Positions 29,414 to 38,795 of a stretch of DNA of 64,000 bases are shown in pieces (within the stretch, counting starts at the first letter, position 1; every line of letters starts with the position of its first letter). Where the stretch lies: positions 1 through 64,000 of the forward strand of contig SHZT01000006.1 of NCBI GenBank assembly GCA_009692185.1. Direction: 5' to 3'. Source of the stretch: Gemmatimonadota bacterium. GTDB lineage: Bacteria; Gemmatimonadota; Gemmatimonadetes; Gemmatimonadales; GWC2-71-9. Both the position numbers and the translations under genes were made by a program. Under the pieces are notes generated by a model. The model saw nothing but the letters and a program-made list of their open reading frames with translations. It made no database searches and was not told the DNA's origin.

Positions 29414-31401
29414 GCGCGTTTTGCCGTACGAGGCTCCAGCCAAAAGACCCACACCAGCGCCCCAACCACCGCCACCGCGAGCAGCGACTGGATCGCGACC
29501 GTCTCGGTCGTCGGGAAGATCCCCAGCGCCGGGACGCTTGGCACCCACCGGAGTTGCGTCGCCGGCACGACGCCGGCCTCCTGCAAGTCGGCCACACCCT
29601 GTCCGGCGAAACTGAATGCCATCAGGTACAGGAAGATGCTGGTGACGGCGAAGAACGGCTTGAGCGGCAGGCGCACGCCCCAGCGCTGGATGGCGTAGAA
29701 CACGACGGAAAGGACGCCGAACCCGGCGACGATTCCACCGGTGATCGCGGCGGAGCTTCCGGGGCCCTTGCCGGACGCGAAGAGCGCCGCGTAGAACAGC
29801 ACGGTCTCAAACCCCTCGCGATACACCGCGAGGAACGCGACGCCCGCGAGCGCGAACCCGCCACCCGACGTGATCGCCGCCTTCACCTTTCCGCCGACGA
29901 ACGCCTGCCACTTCTTGACTTCGATCTTGGAAATCAGCCAGTAGGAAACGGAGAAGAGGACCGCGGCCGCGATCACCATCACGGCGCCTTCGAGCGCCTC
30001 ACGATGCGCGGTGGATTCGCGAACCAGGCCCGCCAGCACGGCGGCGGTCGCCAGGCTCGCGACCAGCGCGACCAGCACGCCCCAGACCATGTCGCGTTTA
30101 CGCTCGGGGGCGCCCGCCTTCACGGCGACCGCCATCAGCGCGCCGACGATCAGGATCGCCTCGAGCCCCTCGCGCAACATGATGATGAACGACTGGCTGA
30201 AGAGCATGCCGCTGCTCGTCTGCGCGGAGAGGACGGCCCGGCCCGTTTCGAGCGATTTGAGAACGGCCGCGCGGGCGCCATCGATGTCCGCCGGCGTCCC
30301 CACGGCGAGCGTCGAGCGGAGATCGCGGAATGCCTGTTCGACGGTCGCGGCCGCCTGGGCATTCCGCGCGCGGAGCGGCGTTTCCAGCCGTTCGAAAACG
30401 AGATACGCATCCAGCGCCACGCTCTGCGCACGCGCACGGTCGCCGGACCCGGCCAGCGTCACGGCCTCGGCGACGCCGGCGGTTGCCTTGCTCAGTGTTC
30501 GCGTCAGCTCAACCGCCGGGTCGCCGCCCCACACCTCGGCGGCCGCGGCGGTTCGCGCGTATGCCAGCGCGGCCACGCGATCTGAATCGGCCGGCAACGA
30601 CCCGAGCCGGGCCGCGAGAAGAGCAGTCAGCGAATCGTCCGATACGCCCGCGGTTTCGCCCAGGTCGCCGATCGTGATCGCGCAGTCGGGGCAGCGTTCC
30701 TTGAGGATCGCACCACCGCGGGCGCGCTCGGCATCCGTGTGCCGGAGTGACGTGACGTACAGCGCCGCGGCCCAGCGGTCTTCGAGCGGGAGGATGCTCT
30801 CCCAGTCCTTCATCTCGGTTCCGGAAACGCCCACGTTGATCTTCCGGACGAAGGCGAGCGGGCTGGCCGCGTGAAGGTCGGCGCGTAGCGCGAAGTTGGC
30901 GGGTTTGGGGTCGAGCTTGGCGGCCTTAGGGCCGTCACCAGCACCGGTGGTCCCGTGACATTCCTGGCAGTGGAGCTGGTAGACCTTGGCGCCGCGAACC
31001 AGTGAGGGCGCCGATGCCGGCAGGAGGTCCAGCGTGGCGCCGAGCGTCTTCTCGAGATCCCGCCGCAGGACGTCGAGCCGGGCGCGCAGTGCTTCCACCG
31101 GCCGGCGCTTGCCCGCATCAGCCATCATGCTGTCGAGCCCGGCAACGGTCATGTCTCGCGTCTTGGCGGAAAGCTCGCCCGCGCGGCGGCGCGCCTCGTT
31201 GAGGATCGCCCCGGCCTCATCCAGCTCGGCCGCACTGACGACCCGGCCGCCCTGGACCCCGAGCGCGTACTCCTCGAGCGCCACGGCGGACATGGCCGCA
31301 ATCCGCCGAGCGGCAGCGATGTCGTCTTGCTGTGCCTTGAGGGGGTGGGGCGTGGAAAGGCCAACCGCCCAGACCAGCGTAATAAGAGGAAGGGTTCTCA
31401 A
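29410..31401 (-). CDS. Cytochrome c / FTR1 family iron permease fusion
   Basis: Signal peptide, CQECH heme motif, FTR1 REGLEAIL and REGFETVL motifs, multiple TM helices. Confidence 0.93.
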   Translation of the reverse strand: MRTLPLITLVWAVGLSTPHPLKAQQDDIAAARRIAAMSAVALEEYALGVQGGRVVSAAELDEAGAILNEARRRAGELSAKTRDMTVAGLDSMMADAGKRRPVEALRARLDVLRRDLEKTLGATLDLLPASAPSLVRGAKVYQLHCQECHGTTGAGDGPKAAKLDPKPANFALRADLHAASPLAFVRKINVGVSGTEMKDWESILPLEDRWAAALYVTSLRHTDAERARGGAILKERCPDCAITIGDLGETAGVSDDSLTALLAARLGSLPADSDRVAALAYARTAAAAEVWGGDPAVELTRTLSKATAGVAEAVTLAGSGDRARAQSVALDAYLVFERLETPLRARNAQAAATVEQAFRDLRSTLAVGTPADIDGARAAVLKSLETGRAVLSAQTSSGMLFSQSFIIMLREGLEAILIVGALMAVAVKAGAPERKRDMVWGVLVALVASLATAAVLAGLVRESTAHREALEGAVMVIAAAVLFSVSYWLISKIEVKKWQAFVGGKVKAAITSGGGFALAGVAFLAVYREGFETVLFYAALFASGKGPGSSAAITGGIVAGFGVLSVVFYAIQRWGVRLPLKPFFAVTSIFLYLMAFSFAGQGVADLQEAGVVPATQLRWVPSVPALGIFPTTETVAIQSLLAVAVVGALVWVFWLEPRTAKRA

Positions 31402-31414
31402 AAGGCCCGGTTAG

Positions 31415-31431
31415 TTGAGAATCGTTCTCAA
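31415..31431 (-). promoter_or_regulatory. Putative Fur-like operator
   Basis: TTGAGAATCGTTCTCAA inverted repeat 14 bp upstream of the FTR1 ATG; additional TGAGAA half-site nearby. Confidence 0.6.
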
Positions 31432-31486
31432 AACGTTTTGGAGCCGTAACCTAGAATGGTCTTCACATATAGGCAACGGCCGACCG

Positions 31487-31876
31487 CTACTTCGTGAGAA
31501 CGACGACTGCCCCGGCGTGATCGTCGGTGTGAGAGAGCGAAAGCAGGACCGCCTTGACCTTGAGAACCTTCGAAGCCCTAAGCGCGTGGCCCCGCAGCTT
31601 GAGGCTCGGCCGCCCGTACTTGTCACGCATGACCTCCATTTCGTGCCACCCAATGCCTCGCGCGCGCTCCGCCGTCTGGAATGCCTTGTACGCCGCTTCC
31701 TTGGCCGCGATGCGCGCGGCAACGTGCCGCGCGGGTACCGGTTGAGCCAGGCAATACGCCTGCTCGGCGGCGGTGAGCAGGCGATCCAGGGCCCGTTGCC
31801 CTTTTCGCTTCAGCATTTTCTGAATACGAGAAACCGCCACGAGGTCGATCCCGACCCCGACGACCGCGCCGGTTAC
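31487..31876 (-). CDS. acpS: Holo-[acyl-carrier-protein] synthase
   Basis: VGVGIDLVAVSRIQKMLKR...HVAARIAAKEAAYKAF...VLLSLSHTDDHAGAVVV. Confidence 0.93.
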   Translation of the reverse strand, partial: VTGAVVGVGIDLVAVSRIQKMLKRKGQRALDRLLTAAEQAYCLAQPVPARHVAARIAAKEAAYKAFQTAERARGIGWHEMEVMRDKYGRPSLKLRGHALRASKVLKVKAVLLSLSHTDDHAGAVVVLTK

Positions 31877-32613
31877 AGCGGCCACGCGGCAACCATTGGT
31901 TTCAGGAACCCGGGCGCCGGCACATAGCCGCCCAGCACAAGGCCGAGCCACACGGCCAGGCCCAACGCGACTATGCCGCTGACCCACACCGGCCAGAGTG
32001 GTTTTCTCCACGCCGCGACGCGAGTTATCAGGGCGTCGAATTGCGCGAGTTCCCCTTCGACCCGGTCCTCCAGCTCAATCCAGCCGGCCTCGAGCCGGCG
32101 GGCCGCCGTGGCCAGGGCGCCGAGCCACGCGTCCATGTCCGTTCGCTCGAGGGAAGTCGCCTCGAGGGCGGCGTTGCCGCGGCGCTCCAGGTCGTCGAGT
32201 GCGCGGACGAGGCCGGCGCCCGCGGACCCGAGCCGCACGACCAGCGCCCGTTTCTCGCCGGCGCCCGGGAACATCACGTTCCGCCGCTCCGGTGGCATGG
32301 CAACCGCGTCCGCACCGCGCGTGAGCCGCAGGTCAACCGAGTTCCACACCGCGTCCGCGACGCCGGCCACGGCTTCCTCCCACGCCCCGAGCCAGCTGGC
32401 GCGCGCCAGCCCCGAAATAGCCGCCGCCCGTTCGCCGTTGGCGGCCAGGCGCCGGGCTTCTCCGGCGTGGTCGAACATCCGCGTCACCAGCTGGTGCCGG
32501 GCCGCGGAAAGGTCGAGGCCCCCGGGCGTTCGGCCGGTCCCGGTCACCAGTTTGCCGAAGGACGGACCCAGTTCGGGAATGCGGAGCGGGAGAAGCGTCT
32601 TGGAACTGCTCAT
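31873..32613 (-). CDS. Hypothetical protein with C-terminal TM helix
   Basis: 246-aa ORF; overlaps acpS and HAD gene by 4 bp; LWPVWVSGIVALGLAVWLGLVLGGY. Confidence 0.7.
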   Translation of the reverse strand: MSSSKTLLPLRIPELGPSFGKLVTGTGRTPGGLDLSAARHQLVTRMFDHAGEARRLAANGERAAAISGLARASWLGAWEEAVAGVADAVWNSVDLRLTRGADAVAMPPERRNVMFPGAGEKRALVVRLGSAGAGLVRALDDLERRGNAALEATSLERTDMDAWLGALATAARRLEAGWIELEDRVEGELAQFDALITRVAAWRKPLWPVWVSGIVALGLAVWLGLVLGGYVPAPGFLKPMVAAWPL

Positions 32614-33305
32614 TCGATGATCGTGCTCATGACCAGGTCCACATCGGCCAGGTCGTCGAACGCCGCGAATGCACCGGCTTCGAGCAGCTGCTGGCGGGTG
32701 TAGTGCCCGGTCCCCACGCCAATGGCGCGAGCGCCGATTGAATTGCCGCAGGTCACATCCGCCGGCGTGTCACCAATGATCACCACGTCGGTACCCGACG
32801 GGATCCGTCCCATCAGCGGTTCCGCCCGTTTCGCCGCGATCGGCGGAAGGTCCGAGCGCGCCGCGGCATCCGAACCGTAGGCACCAAGCCGGAAGCGCCC
32901 ATGGTCGAGGCCCACGGCGGCCAGCTTGAGCTGCGCGCCGCCCACGACGTTCCCGGTGAGGAGTCCCACCACGACGTCTCCACGGCGCTCGAGCCCGGAA
33001 ATGAGCTCCTCGATGCCGGGAAAAAGCTTCGCGTTCCGCCGGCCGGTCTCCAGTTCCTCCGCCAGTAGCGCAACGTATTGAACCAGGACCCGCTGGATGT
33101 GAGCCTCGCTTTCGGCGTCTGGATGTCCGGCCATCGTCATCAGCTCCCGGACGATCTGCGGGTCGGTCTTTCCATCGAGCCGGTACGTCTCGATCGGGCC
33201 CGACGTGCCCATCTCTTGCTGGAGCGCGTCGCGAATGGCCCGCCGGCCCGCGCCGTCGGTCCAGAGGATGGTGCCGTCGATGTCGAAGAGGACGAGCTTC
33301 TTCAT
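32610..33305 (-). CDS. HAD family hydrolase (phosphoglycolate phosphatase-like)
   Basis: LVLFDIDGTILWTDGAGRRAI...LLTGNVVGGAQLKLAAVGL...VVIIGDTPADVTCGNSIGARAIGVGTG. Confidence 0.92.
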   Translation of the reverse strand: MKKLVLFDIDGTILWTDGAGRRAIRDALQQEMGTSGPIETYRLDGKTDPQIVRELMTMAGHPDAESEAHIQRVLVQYVALLAEELETGRRNAKLFPGIEELISGLERRGDVVVGLLTGNVVGGAQLKLAAVGLDHGRFRLGAYGSDAAARSDLPPIAAKRAEPLMGRIPSGTDVVIIGDTPADVTCGNSIGARAIGVGTGHYTRQQLLEAGAFAAFDDLADVDLVMSTIIE

Positions 33306-33312
33306 GAAGCGG

Positions 33313-33486
33313 TTACGGGGTCTTCTGCTTTTCCCTGCACGCCTTACAGAGGTCGATCCCGCGATTGGTGCAGATGACGCAGATGAACGTGCCGCAGCCC
33401 TGGCAGGGATATCCCTCGGACGCGCGCTCCTCGTTCCCGCAGGAGCGGCAGATCATGGCGTCTTTTTCGCGGAGGGGGGCGGTCAT
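33313..33486 (-). CDS. Small zinc-ribbon/double-zinc-finger-like protein (57 aa)
   Basis: Manual translation MTAPLREKDAMICRSCGNEERASEGYPCQGCGTFICVICTNRGIDLCKACREKQKTP*; four CxxC pairs; below ORF track length cutoff. Confidence 0.7.
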   Translation of the reverse strand: MTAPLREKDAMICRSCGNEERASEGYPCQGCGTFICVICTNRGIDLCKACREKQKTP

Positions 33487-33497
33487 GAATGAAATAT

Positions 33498-33522
33498 GGG
33501 CGGGAAGGCGGGAAGGCGGTAC
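33498..33522. repeat. Period-8 tandem tract (GGCGGGAA GGCGGGAA GGCGGTAC)
   Basis: Visible octamers at gene junction. Confidence 0.75.
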
Positions 33523-33532
33523 GACCAGCCAC

Positions 33533-34423
33533 CTAGCGCTCCACCATCACCTCGATCGCCCCCGGGACCACCTCGACGCTGAGCGGCGTCTCGCCGACCA
33601 CGTCGCCGTCAGCCTGGACCGGCCGCACCGTGTCGCACGTCACCGTGATCTTCCGGCCGCGCGCACGCACGATCTTTCCCTTGCCGTTGCTCCGGCCCGA
33701 CAGCAGTTCCCACAACGCCACCAGCCCCTCGAGCATGCCATCGGCGCGGATCGCCATCACGTCGAGGTACCCGTCGTCGAGCGTGATGCCCGGCCCCAGG
33801 CCGAAGTGCAGCGACGTCACCCGCCCGCAGTTGGCGATGGACACCAGGGCGGCATTCACGTCGAGCACCGTATCGTCAACGGTGATCCGGTGCATCGGCG
33901 ACGTGATGCCACGCAGGCCGGCGAACGTGGCCGTTACGTAGGCCAACGACCCCAGGCGCATTTTTCGTTCGGTGGGGGCACCGATCATGATCTGCGCGTC
34001 GATGCCCGCGCCACAGGCCACCGCGAAGTACCGGGGACCGTCGGGGCGCTCGATTCTGCCAAGGTCAATTCGCTTGCGTACGCCGCGTGTCACTGTCAGG
34101 GCCGCGCGCGTGGGGTCATTCGGCAACCGAAGGTTCCCGGCCAGCAGGTTGCCGGTACCGCCGGGAATGAGCGCCAGCGGTATACCCGAGCCAATCATGC
34201 CGGACACCGCCTGGGTGGTGGTGCCATCGCCGGCATAGATCGCGATCACGTCTACGCCGGCGGCGACGCCCTGCGCGGCGAGGCGCCCGGCATCGTTGGG
34301 CCGGGTGGTGCCGGCGACATCCACGTCCCACCCCTCGCGCTCCAGCACGTTGCACACCGTGCGGACGACGTCCGGGTTTGTCCGCGCGGCAACCGGGTTC
34401 TCGATCAGGAGCACTCGCGCCAC
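33533..34423 (-). CDS. Diacylglycerol/lipid kinase family protein (YegS/BmrU-like)
   Basis: VLLIENPVAART...IYAGDGTTTQAVSGMIGSGIPLALIPGGTGNLLAGNL. Confidence 0.9.
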   Translation of the reverse strand: MARVLLIENPVAARTNPDVVRTVCNVLEREGWDVDVAGTTRPNDAGRLAAQGVAAGVDVIAIYAGDGTTTQAVSGMIGSGIPLALIPGGTGNLLAGNLRLPNDPTRAALTVTRGVRKRIDLGRIERPDGPRYFAVACGAGIDAQIMIGAPTERKMRLGSLAYVTATFAGLRGITSPMHRITVDDTVLDVNAALVSIANCGRVTSLHFGLGPGITLDDGYLDVMAIRADGMLEGLVALWELLSGRSNGKGKIVRARGRKITVTCDTVRPVQADGDVVGETPLSVEVVPGAIEVMVER

Positions 34424-37400
34424 TAGAACTTCTTCTCCCAGAACAGATCCACGCCGGCCTGGCGGCCGGCGTTATTGGAAAGACCGTTAGTTTGGCACGT
34501 ACCGGTCGGCTCGAGGCTGGCCGCAACGCGCCACTCCCGGGTCATCCGGAATTCGAGACTCGCCCCGCCGAGTGTCACGACCGACCCGGGACAGCCACGG
34601 AGAGACCCGTTCAGGAACAGCGTCGTTCCAAACACCATCAACTGCTTGCCCACCGCGATCTCGGAGCCGGAGAATCCGGCGGCAACGTCGCTGGTGCGGA
34701 ACTGTATGTCCAGCGGGATACCGAGGTTCGACACCAGCGTGTTGCCGGCGCCGAACAGCACTCCGGAAAGCTGCGCGACGGCGAGGTCGGCCTGGCTCCT
34801 GGTGCCGGCCGTCGCGACGTCTTCCGGCCGGGGCGTGCCGAACAGCAGGAGCGAAATGATCTCGGTGTCCGACAGCTGCGGCTGGAAATCGCTCGACAGC
34901 ACGAGCTTCGGCACGTATAGGGTTCCCGCGACGTTGACCGACACGGTCACGTTTGCTTCCGCCCGGCGCTTGACCACGTGCTGGGCCGAGATATTCAGCG
35001 CGGCGTTCAGGTCCGGCGTCCAGAAATACTGGACCTGCCCCCCGACCACCGTGAACTCGCGGCTCACGCCCGGCAACAGCTGCAGCCGGTACGTCCCCTT
35101 CGGCGTGGCGAGCGAACCGTCCAGCCGGTAGACGTTCGCTTCCTTCGCCACCTGCACACTGCCCTCGAGCTGGATGTTGGCTTCGTTCGAACGCAGCCAG
35201 ACATCCGACCCCATGGCCAGGTCCACCTTGCCGATCGTCAGGCTGTCCCAGAACACGTTATGGAATGCCGGCCCGAGTCCCTGGCGGCGGATGAACGAGG
35301 TGTCCTGCACCACGTCGCGGAACAGCGTGTCCTGGAGGTTGACCACCTGCTTGGTAATAAGATCGGAGAAATACAGCACGCCCTTCGTCATCGTGCCGCG
35401 GCCGCTCAGCCGGGCGCCGATGACCGGCCCGACGAGATCGAGCTCGCCGGTCGCCACGGCGGACAGGAAGTTGCGGGCCTCGAGTGCGTGGAACTCGTTG
35501 GTGACGAAATGCAGGCTCACCACGGGGCGGCTGAACTCCTCCAGCCAGAGGAAGCCCGTCACCTGGAGCCGGCCGCGTTCCTTCCGCACCGCGAGCGACG
35601 TGCTCTCAAGGTTCAGCTGGTCAATGCGGATGGTATCGCCCACGAGCGCGAACCGCCCATTCATTGCCTCGTACCGCACGCCGACGCTGGGGAGCGACAC
35701 CGCTCCATTGACGATTGCCACGGCGCCGGACAGCTCGGGCCGGGCCCACGAGCCCGCGATCCGGACATCCGCGTTGATCTGCCCGCTCGCCTCGCGCACC
35801 TGCCGCAACAGGGCGTCGGCGAACGCGAGGTCCACGCTGTCAGCCACCGCGTGGATCGCCAGCGCGCCATCCACCTGCCGCCGGGTGACGGTCTCAAGCG
35901 AAAGGTCGAGGGGCAGGTCGACATCCAGGTCGAGGACGTGTTCGCCCAGCCGCCGGAGCGAGCCCCTCCCTTGCAGGCGGTGGGCGGCGTAGTTCAGTGT
36001 GGTTTCCACGTGCGGCGCTCGAAACTCTCCCCAGACGCCGTTGACCAGCGAGAACGCCCCAGCCATGACGGGGTCGGCCGTGCTCCCATCCAGGTCGAAC
36101 GTCCCGGACAGCTCGCCGGCGACATCGCGATACTCGCGGCCCATCACGGCGAGCAGGTCCTTGAGCGGCAACAGCTCGAGCGACCCGTGCAGCTTCCCGT
36201 CACGTCCACCGGCCATCGGGAGCGCGCCTTCGATCAGTAGCCGGGCGCCCCCATCCGTGCTGACGAGCGTCGTGTGCTGGAACGTCAGGCTGCCGTCGGT
36301 CCAGACCACCACGGCGCCGCTGTCGGCACGCCATTGGTGAACCGGCAGGCTCATGACCAGCGAATCGAGCGCAACCGCGAGCGCCAGGCTGTCGCGATGG
36401 GCCCGACCGGCGGCGGCCACCAGCACCGAGTCGCCCATGCGCGAGGAGAACCGCCATCCCAATGAGTCGCGCCGGCCTTCGAGTCCGACGCCCACGTTCG
36501 TCAGCAGGAATCCCGCAAACCCCGCTGAATCGGCGGTCCCGTCGAGCCGCACGGCGGCGCGCTCGGCGCGCTGCCACTCTCCTGTGGCCGCGGCGTTCGC
36601 GAGCGTCACCGTCCCCCACTTCACGTGGGGCACCGTCGCCTCTCCGGATATCCTGAACGCCGAACGACTGCCGGTCAGCGTGCCCCGCACGCTGGCCGCG
36701 CCGACCGGCCCACCTCGCAGCGTGTCGGGCTCCAGGGCCAGCAACCAGCGCGCGAACGGCTCGACGCCCGCCACCGCATCCAGTTCCACCGCGAAGACCA
36801 GGGAATCGGACCGAGACCCGCCGAGCCCGAGCCCACCGTAGGCGCTGACGTGCGCCGCGCGGGCCCAGAGTGCCAGGTTCTCGATTCGCAGGAGGGAATC
36901 GACGGTGGTGAGCGTTCCGCGAAGACTGTCGAGGCCCGACCCGGCGACCGAGGAGGAATCAAGGGCCAGCTGGATCCGGGCCTCAGGCGGATTCATGGTA
37001 TCGGCGTCAATCAGCCCGGTGACGCGACCAAAAAGGCGCGAGGGCGGAAGCGACGGGTGGAGGCCGTCCAGCGACAGGGCGCGCAGCTCGAGGTCGAGCC
37101 CGTGAACGCCGGAGTGCGGCCCTACCAGCGTGAGCGCGCCGCCACCCACGATCTGCCCGGGCGGGCCCGTGAGGTCCGCGGTGAGGGTCAGCGAGTCGGC
37201 GTAACCCGACAGGCGGGTTTCTCCCGCGAACGCGCCGTTCGCCACGAAGCCCGGGTAGGACGTGCGGAACCCGGCCAAGTTGAGCGAATCCCACGCCAGG
37301 TTGGCCCACACCCCGATGGTGTCGCGCCGGGCATCAATCCGCACGACGCCCTTCGCCACCGAGACGGGAAGCGGCTGGTCGCGGTACCGGAGCGTCCCGG

Positions 37401-38793
37401 TGAACTCCGGCTCGAGCCACGGGCCGTTCATCGTACCAATGGCCGAGAGTATCCCGCGCAACGCGACGGCCGGGAGAAGGCGCCGCACGGTCGCCAGGTC
37501 AATGCGCGACTGTTCGACCTGCACCCCACGCCAGGTAAAGGCGTCCGGCCCGCCCACGCCAACCGTTCCGGTCGCGCGGATTCGCGTCTCCGGCCAGCCC
37601 GCCACCAGCGAGTCGCGGAACGCAAAATCGGCGCCCACCACGAGGCGTGCGCGGGGGCCATCGGCCTCGAGCGTGCCGGTCAGCCGCCCCGCCAGGGGCA
37701 TCGAGTCGAGAATGGGGCGCACGTACTCGAGGTCGAAGTTGTCGAGCGTAATGTCTACGCCGCGGGCGCCCCAGGTGTCTTTCGGCCCAAGTACGAAACC
37801 CATTCGCCCGGCAAGACTTCCGCCCCCGCCCGTTCCGCGAACCGTGACGCGGTCCGACTGGAACTCGAACGTGCCGTCCTGGTTGGTGCGGAGGGTGAGC
37901 GCTCCGCTCGCGGTCAGCCCGGTGTGGATCTTCGGCGCGAGACCGCGCACGTCATCCAGCGAGGCGTCCTTCGTTTCCACCGCGAGATTGAACAGCACGG
38001 CGCGGGTGTGCCACGAGAAAACGCCCTGCACCTTGCTGCGGGAACCCGCCAGCACGAGCGCGTCCATGGCCACCCGCGCCGAGTCTCCGTCAATCTCGAT
38101 CAGCCCGGCGCCGCCGCGAATGTCGAGCAAAGGATCCGACATCTTCACGCGCATGTCGGCCACTTCCATCCGGATCGCGCGCTCTGCCGCGAGCGGCGAC
38201 GCGAGGCGCAGGTACCCGAGCCGCAGGTTCAGCCCGTCAAACCGGCGCACTCGCGGCTCGCCCCGGGCGGAGGAGTCCGCGAATGTCGTGACGGTGATCC
38301 TGCCACCATTAACGGCGACGTCCGAGAACGCGACCAGTGGGTTCCGTCCGCCCTGGCGGGGCTTCCCGAGGCGCAGGATGTCCTCGACATTGAGGCGCCC
38401 ACCGGGCTGTTGTACCAGCGTGATGGTGGGCCGCGACAGCGTGAGCTGGCCGAGCACGATCCGCCCGCGCAGAAGGTCCCGCAGCCGATAGCGGATCGAA
38501 AGCTCAGGAACCCGCGCCAGCTCGACTCCGTCATTCCCCTCGATGGCGACATCGCGCGCCTCGAGACCGTGCCGGATCGATCCGTCCACCTGGCCGACGG
38601 TAAGCCGGCCATCAATCCGGGAGTTGGCGGCATTGAGCCCTGCGCGCACGATGATGTTCCGCCCCGCCGCGGTGCGCATGGCGGCGTCGGCGAAACCGGC
38701 CACCGCAGCGGCAAACGTCGCCAGGGTCAACAAGACCCAGCCCACCCATCGCGGCATCGGTCCCATCAGCCGGTCCGCCGGTCCGCCGGTCAA
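34423..38793 (-). CDS. Translocation/assembly module TamB-like (DUF490) protein
   Basis: 1456 aa, single N-terminal TM, repetitive beta-rich AsmA-like body, C-terminal DUF490-like region; paired with TamA/BamA-like gene. Confidence 0.85.
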   Translation of the reverse strand: MTGGPADRLMGPMPRWVGWVLLTLATFAAAVAGFADAAMRTAAGRNIIVRAGLNAANSRIDGRLTVGQVDGSIRHGLEARDVAIEGNDGVELARVPELSIRYRLRDLLRGRIVLGQLTLSRPTITLVQQPGGRLNVEDILRLGKPRQGGRNPLVAFSDVAVNGGRITVTTFADSSARGEPRVRRFDGLNLRLGYLRLASPLAAERAIRMEVADMRVKMSDPLLDIRGGAGLIEIDGDSARVAMDALVLAGSRSKVQGVFSWHTRAVLFNLAVETKDASLDDVRGLAPKIHTGLTASGALTLRTNQDGTFEFQSDRVTVRGTGGGGSLAGRMGFVLGPKDTWGARGVDITLDNFDLEYVRPILDSMPLAGRLTGTLEADGPRARLVVGADFAFRDSLVAGWPETRIRATGTVGVGGPDAFTWRGVQVEQSRIDLATVRRLLPAVALRGILSAIGTMNGPWLEPEFTGTLRYRDQPLPVSVAKGVVRIDARRDTIGVWANLAWDSLNLAGFRTSYPGFVANGAFAGETRLSGYADSLTLTADLTGPPGQIVGGGALTLVGPHSGVHGLDLELRALSLDGLHPSLPPSRLFGRVTGLIDADTMNPPEARIQLALDSSSVAGSGLDSLRGTLTTVDSLLRIENLALWARAAHVSAYGGLGLGGSRSDSLVFAVELDAVAGVEPFARWLLALEPDTLRGGPVGAASVRGTLTGSRSAFRISGEATVPHVKWGTVTLANAAATGEWQRAERAAVRLDGTADSAGFAGFLLTNVGVGLEGRRDSLGWRFSSRMGDSVLVAAAGRAHRDSLALAVALDSLVMSLPVHQWRADSGAVVVWTDGSLTFQHTTLVSTDGGARLLIEGALPMAGGRDGKLHGSLELLPLKDLLAVMGREYRDVAGELSGTFDLDGSTADPVMAGAFSLVNGVWGEFRAPHVETTLNYAAHRLQGRGSLRRLGEHVLDLDVDLPLDLSLETVTRRQVDGALAIHAVADSVDLAFADALLRQVREASGQINADVRIAGSWARPELSGAVAIVNGAVSLPSVGVRYEAMNGRFALVGDTIRIDQLNLESTSLAVRKERGRLQVTGFLWLEEFSRPVVSLHFVTNEFHALEARNFLSAVATGELDLVGPVIGARLSGRGTMTKGVLYFSDLITKQVVNLQDTLFRDVVQDTSFIRRQGLGPAFHNVFWDSLTIGKVDLAMGSDVWLRSNEANIQLEGSVQVAKEANVYRLDGSLATPKGTYRLQLLPGVSREFTVVGGQVQYFWTPDLNAALNISAQHVVKRRAEANVTVSVNVAGTLYVPKLVLSSDFQPQLSDTEIISLLLFGTPRPEDVATAGTRSQADLAVAQLSGVLFGAGNTLVSNLGIPLDIQFRTSDVAAGFSGSEIAVGKQLMVFGTTLFLNGSLRGCPGSVVTLGGASLEFRMTREWRVAASLEPTGTCQTNGLSNNAGRQAGVDLFWEKKF

Positions 38794-38795
38794 AA
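38770..38795. repeat. Period-8 tandem tract (CCGGTCCG/CGGTCCGC units)
   Basis: ccggtccgccggtccgccggtcaa at tamB/tamA junction. Confidence 0.7.

Noticed and set aside
29409-29414. Convergent stop codons sharing CTAG (29410-29413)
   Set aside because: Real but a common outcome in compact genomes; no functional implication.
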